Below the pieces are notes generated by a model. The model made no database searches. It saw nothing but the letters and a program-made list of their open reading frames with translations, and had not been told where the DNA came from. This document shows, piece after piece, positions 1-5,301 of a DNA stretch of 7,546 nucleotides. The position numbers and the translations under genes were made by a program. The DNA is taken from NCBI GenBank assembly GCA_030040115.1, contig JASHUH010000546.1, positions 1-7,546 of the forward strand, in the 5' to 3' direction. The stretch is from Acidobacteriaceae bacterium. GTDB lineage: Bacteria > Acidobacteriota > Terriglobia > Terriglobales > Acidobacteriaceae. The stretch's first letter is position 1. Each line of letters begins with the position of its first letter.

Positions 1-50
1 TCAAAGACGTCTCCCGCGCCCAGCGCTACTTCCGCCTCGCCCGCCCCTGA
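1..50 (+). CDS. Possible C-terminal tail of an upstream gene
   Basis: The frame that starts at base 3 is open from the window edge to a TGA at 48-50 and reads K-D-V-S-R-A-Q-R-Y-F-R-L-A-R-P. An arginine-rich tail like this is plausible for the end of a real protein, and the following 237 bases are non-coding with hairpins, as expected after a gene. Fifteen residues are far too few to name a family, and a chance open frame of this length is common in GC-rich DNA. Treat it as a hint only. Confidence 0.3.
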   Translation, partial: KDVSRAQRYFRLARP

Positions 51-111
51 ATCACTCCTGACCGCCCTTAACCTTGGGAAACGAACAGCGGCGGGTGGCC
101 CCGATCCCAAT

Positions 112-167
112 CACCCTTCCAAACTCCGCTGAGGGTGCCCCCGGTCCCTCGCCTTTGGGGACCGGGG
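112..167 (+). terminator. Two adjacent hairpins, possible transcription end
   Basis: Two inverted repeats sit side by side. The first pairs CACCCT (112-117) with AGGGTG (132-137) around a 14-nt loop. The second is a perfect 10-bp stem, CCCCGGTCCC (139-148) with GGGACCGGGG (158-167), around a 9-nt loop. No T-run follows, so this is not a classic intrinsic terminator. It could be a Rho-independent-like structure without U-tract, an mRNA-end stabiliser, or a dispersed repeat. It lies about 60-120 bases after the possible gene end at 50. The rest of 51-287 shows nothing else beyond the promoter-like element near 271. Confidence 0.3.
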
Positions 168-270
168 ATCGCACAGACCTCAGACGGGTGGCTCGGCTCT
201 CAAATCCTCTTCTCCGCCACGGAGGATGGGCGCCGGGAGACTACGAACGGTAAGAGTCCTTCCCACTTTC

Positions 271-279
271 TGATATAAC
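271..279 (+). promoter_or_regulatory. Extended -10 promoter-like element
   Basis: TGATATAAC matches an extended -10 element (TG-n-TATAAT) with one mismatch, in otherwise GC-rich DNA. No convincing -35 is visible, as is usual for extended -10 promoters. Transcription would start at about 286-288, at or next to the GTG start codon at 288. No Shine-Dalgarno sequence precedes that codon. Together this suggests a leaderless or nearly leaderless transcript for the GH130 gene. Inference only. Confidence 0.4.
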
Positions 280-287
280 CAACCTCT

Positions 288-1406
288 GTGAAGCGTCTCC
301 ATTCCTTGCTTCCCTTTGCCTTCGCGCTCTTCGCCATCCCTGCCGCGGCGCAAAGCCCTCCCAGCCATCCCTGGCAAATCGGCCCCTTCACCCGGCGCGC
401 CGACGACAAACCGGTGATCACGCCCAATCCCGCCGCCGTTTTTCAGGACCCGATCCTGCATGCACCCGTGCACTGGGAAGCCCTCCATACCTTCAACCCG
501 GCCGCCGTTGTGCGCGAGGGCAAGGTCGTTGTTCTCTATCGCGCCGAAGACAACACCGGGGAAATGCAGATCGGCATGCACACCTCCCGCCTGGGTCTCG
601 CCGAAAGCGACGATGGCGTTCAATTCACCCGGCGGCCCGAGCCCGTCTTCTACCCCGCCAACGATAGCCAGAAAGATCGCGAGTGGCCCGGGGGTGTCGA
701 AGATCCCCGCATCGTCGAGACCGAAGACGGGGCCTACGTCTTGACGTACACCCAGTGGAACCGCCAATTCTGGTGGGTTGGCGTCGCGGCCTCTTCCGAT
801 CTCGAGCACTGGACGAAATACGGGCCCGCCTTCCAGGACGCCGGCGGCGGTAAGTACGCGACCCTGAAATACAAATCGGCGGGAATCGTCACCGCGCTGC
901 GCAAGGGAAGGCTCATCGCCGTCCGCATCCACGGCCGGTACTGGATGTACTGGGGCGAAGGCGCGATCCACCTGGCGACGTCCCCAGACCTGATTCACTG
1001 GAGTCCTATTGAGGACGCGCGTGGCGATCCCATTGAAGTCTTGCGGCCCCGGCCCGGACAGTTCGACAGCTCGTTCCCCGAGACCGGTCCTCCGCCCGTT
1101 CTCACCAGGCGTGGAATTGTTGTTCTCTACAACGGCAAGAACGCCGCCTCCCATGGAGATCCTGAGCTCGCCCCCGGCGCTTATTCCGTCGGCGAAGCGC
1201 TGTTCGCCGCCAACAACCCGCAGCATCTGCTGGCCCGCACCGCGAATCCCGTGCTGGAGCCGGTTCTCCCCTGGGAGAAGAGTGGTCAATATGCCGCCGG
1301 AACCACCTTCGCCGAGGGACTGGTCTCCTTCCACGACCATTGGCTTCTGTTTTATGGCTGCGCCGACTCCTTCGTCGGCGTGGTTTCGGCCCCTTGGTCA
1401 CCTTGA
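288..1406 (+). CDS. Secreted GH130-family glycosidase/phosphorylase-like protein
   Basis: A 372-residue protein starting at GTG. Residues 1-21 form a Sec signal peptide (K-R, then a Leu/Phe/Ala core, probable cleavage after A19-A20-A21), so it acts outside the cytoplasmic membrane. The mature part reads as a five-bladed GH130 propeller: FNPAA at 69-73, YRAED at 84-88, an S/D-DG-F strand near 107-113, VEDPRI at 137-142 with Asp139 in the place of the family's catalytic proton donor, SSDLEHW at 169-175, TSPDLIHW at 231-238, GPPP at 267-270 and FYGCADS at 355-361. GH130 enzymes cleave beta-mannosides by phosphorolysis or hydrolysis. The stretch 216-225 (GRYWMYWGEG) lacks the His-Arg pair that I recall after the Met in mannoside phosphorylases, which with export favours a hydrolase; this is inference. 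There is no SD sequence; see the extended -10 element just upstream. It appears to be a single-gene unit. Substrate unknown; GH43/GH32-like assignment is less likely. Confidence 0.85.
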   Translation: MKRLHSLLPFAFALFAIPAAAQSPPSHPWQIGPFTRRADDKPVITPNPAAVFQDPILHAPVHWEALHTFNPAAVVREGKVVVLYRAEDNTGEMQIGMHTSRLGLAESDDGVQFTRRPEPVFYPANDSQKDREWPGGVEDPRIVETEDGAYVLTYTQWNRQFWWVGVAASSDLEHWTKYGPAFQDAGGGKYATLKYKSAGIVTALRKGRLIAVRIHGRYWMYWGEGAIHLATSPDLIHWSPIEDARGDPIEVLRPRPGQFDSSFPETGPPPVLTRRGIVVLYNGKNAASHGDPELAPGAYSVGEALFAANNPQHLLARTANPVLEPVLPWEKSGQYAAGTTFAEGLVSFHDHWLLFYGCADSFVGVVSAPWSP

Positions 1407-1413
1407 CTTTGTT

Positions 1414-1428
1414 GGTGGGCGGCCCACC
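1414..1428 (+). terminator. Short hairpin just after the GH130 gene
   Basis: GGTGGGC (1414-1420) and GCCCACC (1422-1428) are perfect inverted arms around one central base. A folded form would have a 6-bp stem and a 3-nt loop, starting eight bases after the stop codon. Only a short CTTAA follows, without a U-tract, so termination is possible but unproven. The position right behind the gene is the main support. Confidence 0.35.
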
Positions 1429-1467
1429 CTTAACCCAAGCACACTGTGAAGTCGCGTTACTCAGTCT

Positions 1468-1489
1468 TGCGCTTGGAATTCAAGGCGCA
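1468..1489 (+). other. Hairpin in the 449-base intergenic gap
   Basis: TGCGCTTG (1468-1475) pairs with CAAG-GCGCA (1481-1489) with a single bulged G at 1484 and the loop GAATT, giving an 8-bp stem. It lies 62 bases after the GH130 stop and 22 bases before the phased palindromes. Role unknown: it could be a second termination structure or an independent element. Confidence 0.25.
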
Positions 1490-1510
1490 TCGCCGGGTCC
1501 CGCAGATGGC

Positions 1511-1608
1511 GTGACGAGCGTCATCGCCCGCGCGCCAGCAAGAAGGTCTGTTGTGACAAGAGTCAACGCCCGCATTCGATTAGGGAGGGCTTGAGTGACG
1601 CGCGTCAC
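1511..1608 (+). promoter_or_regulatory. Three phased GTGA-N6-TCA operator-like sites
   Basis: Each 42-bp unit opens with a palindrome: GTGACGAGCGTCAT at 1511-1524, GTGACAAGAGTCAA at 1553-1566 and the perfect 14-mer GTGACGCGCGTCAC at 1595-1608. GTGA-N6-TCAC is the core half-site arrangement bound by regulators of the CRP/FNR superfamily (known for the family). Spacing of 42 bp equals four helical turns, so all three would face the same side of the DNA. Site three is centred about 59 bases before the start point predicted from the weak -10 at 1648. The obvious target is the Tat flavoprotein gene at 1856. The identity of the regulator is inference; other dimeric regulators using TGAC-N4-GTCA are possible. 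Confidence 0.5.
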
Positions 1609-1636
1609 CGCCCGTATTCCAAGCAAGAACGTAGGA
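1511..1636 (+). repeat. Three degenerate 42-bp direct repeats
   Basis: Units begin at 1511, 1553 and 1595, exactly 42 bp apart. Their first 20 bases follow GTGAC-N4-GTCA-N-CGCCCG. By hand count 16 of these 20 positions are identical in all three units; pairs match at 16 to 18 of 20. Units two and three also share ATTC four bases further on, and units one and three share CCAGCAAGAA/CCAAGCAAGAA with a one-base shift. The similarity beyond the palindrome suggests an old tandem duplication, with the palindrome and CGCCCG kept. No convincing fourth unit is visible at 1469 or 1637. Confidence 0.75.
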
Positions 1637-1647
1637 TTGTGGACTTG

Positions 1648-1653
1648 AATAAT
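1648..1653 (+). promoter_or_regulatory. Weak -10-like hexamer upstream of the flavoprotein gene
   Basis: AATAAT matches the -10 consensus at five of six bases within a locally AT-richer stretch (1637-1653). There is no recognisable -35, which would fit an activator-dependent promoter served by the palindromes upstream. A start near 1660 would give an untranslated leader of about 195 bases before 1856. A single hexamer match is weak evidence. Confidence 0.25.
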
Positions 1654-1719
1654 GCTCCCTTCGGAACGACGGCTCTATTGAAAGTCCATCGCATAGGGCG
1701 ACTGTGCGATCAGGAGAAA

Positions 1720-1881
1720 ATGGGGCCGGGCCAGATCGGAATATCCGCGACATTTCCTTGCCTCTGCCTTCCAAACGTGGAACGAAGAGTGTCGCCGGGG
1801 AGGGTGCCGGGATGGAGCAAAAACAGGCGAAAAAGCCGAGCTGCGAGGAGAATCGATGGCGAAGAAAAACGTGGATCGTAG
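1720..1881 (+). CDS. Doubtful small ORF overlapping the flavoprotein start
   Basis: An ATG at 1720 is preceded by AGGAG (1712-1716), although the three-base spacing is short. It opens a 53-residue frame ending at TAG 1879-1881, 26 bases inside the flavoprotein gene in another frame. The peptide is Gly/Pro/Arg-rich with a basic stretch at its end and a C-L-C motif; it has no signal peptide, membrane span or family I recognise. It might be a leader peptide affecting translation of the downstream gene, but chance is the simpler explanation. Confidence 0.15.
   Translation: MGPGQIGISATFPCLCLPNVERRVSPGRVPGWSKNRRKSRAARRIDGEEKRGS
1845..1850 (+). promoter_or_regulatory. Ribosome binding site of the flavoprotein gene
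   Basis: GAGGAG lies five bases before the ATG at 1856 and fixes that start. It is one of only two strong SD sequences in the window, in contrast to the SD-less starts at 288 and 3702. Confidence 0.8.
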
Positions 1882-3601
1882 AGCATTCCTGAAGGGCGCG
1901 GCCCTGGCCGCTCTGGCCCCCGCCGCGCAGGCCGCCCCGGCTGCAGGCCATTGGGATCGAGAAGCGGACGTAGTGGTGGTGGGATCCGGCGCTTCCGGCC
2001 TGCCCGCCTCGATTATCGCCAAGGAGAACGGCGCGTCGGTGATTCTGGTCGAGGCGAACCGCGACATCGGCGGTCACGCCGCCCTCAGCTCCGGTAACAT
2101 CCCGCTCGGGGGCGGCACCAAGGCGCAGAAAGACGCCGGAATTGTGGATTCGCCCGATATCCTCTTCAAGGACCTCACCGACTGGTCGGTGGTGGAACCC
2201 AACGGCGCCGCCGATTACCGATTCAACGACCGCGACATCGTTCGCGCTTTCGCCGACAACAACGGCTTCGCCTACGACTTTGTCGTGTCCCATGGAGTTG
2301 TGTTTACGACCCCCGTGCCCAACTTTATGGGCATGAACGCAGCAGGCCTCTCGGCGCCCAGGTCCATGCACGCGGCGGTCATGGCGTGGCCCCAGATTCA
2401 AACCGGCAGAGCGGTGGCCCCCGCCGTGCAGAAAACCATTCCCGGGGGCATCGGCATCGTGCGCCCGCTGGAGGCGGCGGCGCGGAAAGCGGGAGTCCAA
2501 ATTCTGCTTGAGCACAGGATGACCAGCGTGATCCGGGACCACAACAACACCGGCCGCGTAGTGGGAATCGCCGTCGAGACCAACGGCGACAGGCTCAATA
2601 TCCACGCCCGGAAAGGCGTCATCCTCTGCACCGGCGGCCACTCCGGCAACGTGCATTTCCGGCGCATATTCGATCCCCGCCTCACGGAAGAATACTGCGG
2701 CGTCGCGGGCGAACCCTATACGTTCCAGGACGCCAGCGGAGAAATCGCCGCCATGGCTGTCGGGGCGGCGCTTTGGGGCTCCGCCAACCAGAGCGGGGAA
2801 TTCGGCATTGCGATCACCAGAGCGGGCTACATCGGCTGCCAGTACGGCTACCCTTCGATGTTTCCAACGTGGCAACCGGCCAGCGAATACTTCCACCTGG
2901 TCCGCGCCACCGGCCTGAAGGTCCAGGATTATCAAAATGCGATCCACGTCAACCAGGTGGGGTTGAGATTTTACAACGAGATGATGACCCGGTTCCCCGG
3001 CGCGCGCGCCAAGTATGAGCCGGAGAGTTGGCGCAACGCGGCCCACATGGGGTGGAACCCCGACGACTACCTTCCCGCCGCCATGGGCCTGAATGGCGGG
3101 ACAGGGAACGGCGGCGGGCCGATTTGGGCCATCTTCGACGCCGAGGCGGTGAAGCGCGAGAATTGGACTGTGGAACCGCCCTATGTGGATCGGAAAGCCG
3201 GCTTCTTCTTTTCCGGCGACACCATTGCCGAGCTGGCGGCCAACATCTCAAAAAACAAATATCAGAAGAACCCGATGCCGGCCCAGGCGCTTCAGAATAC
3301 GGTTGCCCGCTACAACTCTTTTGTGGAAGCGGGCACGGACGCGGATTTCGACAAGCCCTCCCCCAAATACAAAATTCAGACGCCTCCGTTTTACGCCGCC
3401 TGGGCCACGCCCGTCCTTCACGATTCCCGCGCCGGCCTGCGCGTCAACCCGCGCAACCAGGTGCAGGACTTCAACGGCGAGGTGATACCGGGCCTCTATT
3501 GCGCGGGCGAGTCCGCCGGTGGATTCAGCGAGCACGGCATTGCCCGTTGCATCGTCGGGGGCCTCATTGCCGGCAGGAGCGCCGCCGCCGAAGAGGTGTG
3601 A
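1856..3601 (+). CDS. Tat-exported FAD-binding reductase/dehydrogenase (FAD_binding_2 family)
   Basis: A 581-residue flavoprotein. The N-terminus has a twin-arginine signal, D-R-R-A-F-L-K at 7-13, an Ala/Leu core, and likely cleavage after A24-Q25-A26, so it is exported folded with its FAD. The dinucleotide fold starts at 38-66 with GSGASG at 43-48 and the acidic strand end VILVE at 62-66. Residues 255-262 (VILCTGGH) and 545-570 (IPGLYCAGESAGGFSEHGIARCIVGG, of which CAGESAGG is the key part) are the typical second and C-terminal FAD contacts of the fumarate reductase, urocanate reductase and 3-ketosteroid dehydrogenase superfamily. Length fits a stand-alone flavin subunit; no CxxCH haem motif is visible. 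Residues 522-530 (HDSRAGLRV) replace the usual T-GG-hydrophobic stretch, so the substrate pocket may differ. No cytochrome or iron-sulfur partner is adjacent. It probably oxidises or reduces an alkene or ketone substrate outside the membrane; the substrate cannot be read from the sequence. Confidence 0.92.
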   Translation: MAKKNVDRRAFLKGAALAALAPAAQAAPAAGHWDREADVVVVGSGASGLPASIIAKENGASVILVEANRDIGGHAALSSGNIPLGGGTKAQKDAGIVDSPDILFKDLTDWSVVEPNGAADYRFNDRDIVRAFADNNGFAYDFVVSHGVVFTTPVPNFMGMNAAGLSAPRSMHAAVMAWPQIQTGRAVAPAVQKTIPGGIGIVRPLEAAARKAGVQILLEHRMTSVIRDHNNTGRVVGIAVETNGDRLNIHARKGVILCTGGHSGNVHFRRIFDPRLTEEYCGVAGEPYTFQDASGEIAAMAVGAALWGSANQSGEFGIAITRAGYIGCQYGYPSMFPTWQPASEYFHLVRATGLKVQDYQNAIHVNQVGLRFYNEMMTRFPGARAKYEPESWRNAAHMGWNPDDYLPAAMGLNGGTGNGGGPIWAIFDAEAVKRENWTVEPPYVDRKAGFFFSGDTIAELAANISKNKYQKNPMPAQALQNTVARYNSFVEAGTDADFDKPSPKYKIQTPPFYAAWATPVLHDSRAGLRVNPRNQVQDFNGEVIPGLYCAGESAGGFSEHGIARCIVGGLIAGRSAAAEEV

Positions 3602-3686
3602 AGGCAACCTCGGCATTGAACCGCAACGTCCGCTGCCCAACCCGCCGTCCACCCCGTGCAACCAAGTCCCCTAGCTTGACGGCTTC

Positions 3687-3695
3687 TGGTAGACT
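3687..3695 (+). promoter_or_regulatory. Extended -10-like element before the hydrolase gene
   Basis: TGGTAGACT fits TG-n-TAnAnT (four of six in the hexamer plus the TG extension) and ends six bases before the ATG at 3702. A start point at or beside the ATG is therefore predicted, and no SD sequence is present. This repeats the arrangement seen before the gene at 288. Confidence 0.35.
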
Positions 3696-3701
3696 TCCCG
3701 C

Positions 3702-4523
3702 ATGAAAAATTGCCGATTCGCCGCCCTCGCACGCGTGTCGCTGCTCACCCTTGTGGCCGTCTTGTTCGCCGCCCCGCTCGCCGCCCCGCAGGACTGGGCC
3801 AAACAGATCCTCGACCGCTCGCCGCGCCATCAGGAATGGGTCAACATCCCCTCCCCTCACGGAACCGTGCAGGCTTTCATCGTTTACCCGCAGGTCAGCC
3901 GCAAGGCGCCCGTGCTCCTCATGATTCACGAAATCTTCGGCCTCACCGACTGGGTGCGCAGCATGGCCGACGATCTCGCCGCCCACGGCTACATCGTCAT
4001 CGCCCCCGACCTGCTTTCCGGCACGGGCCCCAACGGCGGAGGCAGCAGCGCCTATCCCGATCAGGACGCGCGCGTCAAAGCCGTCTCCATGCTCAATCCC
4101 GACAGCGTGACCGCCGAGCTCAACGCTGCGGCCGACTATGCCCTCAAGCTGCCCGCGGCCAGCGGCAAACTCGCCGTCATCGGCTTCTGTTGGGGCGGCG
4201 GCCAGTCCTTCCGCTTCGCCACCAATCGCCACGATCTCAGCGCCGCCTACGTCTTCTATGGTCCGCCCCCCAAGGAGCTCGCCGCCATCACCGCACCCGT
4301 CTACGGCTTCTACGCCGGCAACGACGCGCGCATCTCGTCCACGGTTCCGGCCACCCAAACGGCCATGGCCGCCGCGGGTAAAAAATACCAGCCCGTCATC
4401 TACAAAGACGCCGGCCACGGCTTCATGCGCATGGGCGAGGACCCGTCCAACACCAATCCCGCCAACACCACGGCGCGGAATGAAGCGCTCACCCGGCTGG
4501 AGCATCTGTTGAAGAAGATGTAG
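3702..4523 (+). CDS. Secreted dienelactone hydrolase family protein
   Basis: A 273-residue alpha/beta hydrolase. Residues 1-28 are a signal peptide (basic start, Leu/Val/Ala core, A-P-L-A-A end), placing the enzyme in the periplasm or outside. The fold is recognisable from VLLMIHEIFGLTDWVR at 71-86, where Glu77 matches the conserved Glu of the family, GYIVIAPDLL at 96-105, the nucleophile elbow GFCWGG at 161-166 with Cys163, Asp208 in YAGNDARI, and His239 in DAGHGF. The Cys-Asp-His triad is that of dienelactone hydrolases (PF01738), which cleave the lactone ring of dienelactones in chlorocatechol breakdown. Many relatives, especially secreted ones, act on other esters, so the family name should not be read as the substrate. 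The gene is 100 bases after the flavoprotein gene and may be expressed separately from its own extended -10 element. Confidence 0.92.
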   Translation: MKNCRFAALARVSLLTLVAVLFAAPLAAPQDWAKQILDRSPRHQEWVNIPSPHGTVQAFIVYPQVSRKAPVLLMIHEIFGLTDWVRSMADDLAAHGYIVIAPDLLSGTGPNGGGSSAYPDQDARVKAVSMLNPDSVTAELNAAADYALKLPAASGKLAVIGFCWGGGQSFRFATNRHDLSAAYVFYGPPPKELAAITAPVYGFYAGNDARISSTVPATQTAMAAAGKKYQPVIYKDAGHGFMRMGEDPSNTNPANTTARNEALTRLEHLLKKM

Positions 4524-4530
4524 CAAGAAG

Positions 4531-4553
4531 GGCCGGTCTCATTCCTGCCGGCC
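4531..4553 (+). terminator. Hairpin between the hydrolase gene and yacG
   Basis: GGCCGG (4531-4536) and CCGGCC (4548-4553) form a perfect 6-bp GC stem with an 11-nt loop, starting seven bases after the hydrolase stop. No U-tract follows. It may end the hydrolase transcript or lie in the leader of yacG, whose start is only 14 bases further. Confidence 0.35.
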
Positions 4554-4567
4554 GTAGCGAAGTTTGA

Positions 4568-4798
4568 ATGGCTTCCAGAAAAAAACCGGCAAAACCGCTC
4601 CGCTGCCCCACCTGCGGCGCTTTGGTCCGCCTCCGGGACGAGGATTTCCCCTTCTGCAGCGATCATTGCCGCCAAATCGACCTGGGTAAGTGGGCCACCG
4701 GCGTCTACAAGATCAGTTCTCCGGTGCTCGACCCTGAAGTTCTCGAAGATCTGGGCGGCTCCGGTACGCCTCGTGGCGGAGGCTCGCATGAGAGCTGA
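4568..4798 (+). CDS. yacG: DNA gyrase inhibitor YacG, zinc-binding
   Basis: A 76-residue protein with the full YacG/DUF329 signature: CPTCG at 13-17, FCSDHC at 29-34, and RQIDLGKW at 35-42. Cys13, Cys16, Cys30 and Cys34 form the single zinc site. In E. coli YacG binds GyrB and inhibits DNA gyrase (known for the family). The length is normal; the C-terminal tail from about residue 52 is acidic and then Gly/Ser-rich, as expected for the flexible tail that contacts gyrase. The start has only a weak upstream purine stretch. Its last 11 bases overlap pgpA, so the two are translationally coupled. The family is best known from Proteobacteria in other neighbourhoods, and coupling to pgpA here is notable. 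Confidence 0.95.
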   Translation: MASRKKPAKPLRCPTCGALVRLRDEDFPFCSDHCRQIDLGKWATGVYKISSPVLDPEVLEDLGGSGTPRGGGSHES

Positions 4799-5300
4799 AA
4801 GCGCCGCACCTGCCCCCACCAAGGACCGAAGAAAAATCGCATGGGCTTTCCTCGTCGCCACGTTCTTCGGCGCCGGATGGCTGAAACCAGCGTCCGGCTC
4901 CTGGGCCTCGGCAGCCGCAGTGCTGCTTTGGGCGGCGTTCGCCTGGGCCCTCCACCCGGCGCCCTGGGTGCTCGCGCTGACCTTAGCTTGTGGAATCGCG
5001 CTCACCCTCGTCCTCGGCATTCCCGCCGCCTCCATAGCCGAGCATGAGAGCGGTCGCCACGACCCCGGGTTCGTCGTCATCGACGAAGTCGCCGGCCAAT
5101 GGATTGCCCTGCTTTTCTGCCCGCTCGACTGGCGCTATGCGCTGCTGGCATTTGTGCTTTTTCGCGCCATCGACATCGTCAAGCCAGTTCCTGCCCGTCA
5201 ACTGGAACGGTTGCCCGGTGGCTGGGGAATCGTTTTCGACGATGTGGCCGCGGGCTTGTATGCTTTGGGTATAGTGTCGCTTGCGCGATACTGGTTCTGA
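4788..5300 (+). CDS. pgpA: Phosphatidylglycerophosphatase A
   Basis: A 170-residue membrane phosphatase that converts phosphatidylglycerophosphate to phosphatidylglycerol. PgpA motifs (PF04608) are FFGAGWLKPASGSWAS at 26-41, DPGFVVIDEVAGQW at 92-105, FRAIDIVKPVP at 125-135 and GIVFDDVAAG at 147-156. The acidic residues of IDE and DD are the presumed metal-binding sites. Hydrophobic segments at about 41-54, 59-79, 105-123 and 155-168 are membrane spans. I chose the ATG at 4788 because GGAGG (4778-4782) sits five bases ahead of it; the in-frame GTG at 4773 lies before that site and would add only five residues. The gene overlaps the end of yacG by 11 bases (ATG-AGAGC-TGA). Confidence 0.94.
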   Translation: MRAESAAPAPTKDRRKIAWAFLVATFFGAGWLKPASGSWASAAAVLLWAAFAWALHPAPWVLALTLACGIALTLVLGIPAASIAEHESGRHDPGFVVIDEVAGQWIALLFCPLDWRYALLAFVLFRAIDIVKPVPARQLERLPGGWGIVFDDVAAGLYALGIVSLARYWF

Positions 5301-5301
5301 G

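Noticed and set aside
180..1340. Minus-strand open frame of 386 codons opposite the GH130 gene
   Set aside because: Low-complexity Gly/Val/Arg composition, no family motifs; the plus strand shows a signal peptide and GH130 signatures.
1340..1594. Plus-strand frame of 84 codons running from inside the GH130 gene into the gap
   Set aside because: Starts inside the GH130 gene in another frame, has no SD and runs through hairpins and repeats; no sign of coding.
1511..1636. CRISPR array
   Set aside because: The 42-bp period contains only about 20 conserved, palindromic bases in three diverged units, the intervening sequence is partly related rather than unique, and no cas gene is present.
1580..3046. 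Minus-strand open frame of 488 codons over the intergenic gap and flavoprotein gene
   Set aside because: It is Gly/Arg/His/Val-rich without recognisable motifs and lies antisense to a gene with clear FAD motifs; GC-rich coding DNA commonly leaves such open antisense frames.
3564..4526. Minus-strand open frame of 320 codons opposite the hydrolase gene
   Set aside because: Composition is Gly/Ala/Val/His-rich as expected of an antisense shadow; the plus strand carries an intact Cys-Asp-His hydrolase.
5281..5301. Upstream TTG start for the propeller gene
   Set aside because: It would add seven residues (L-R-D-T-G-S-E) inside pgpA with no SD; ATG at 5302 directly after the pgpA stop is the simpler coupled start.
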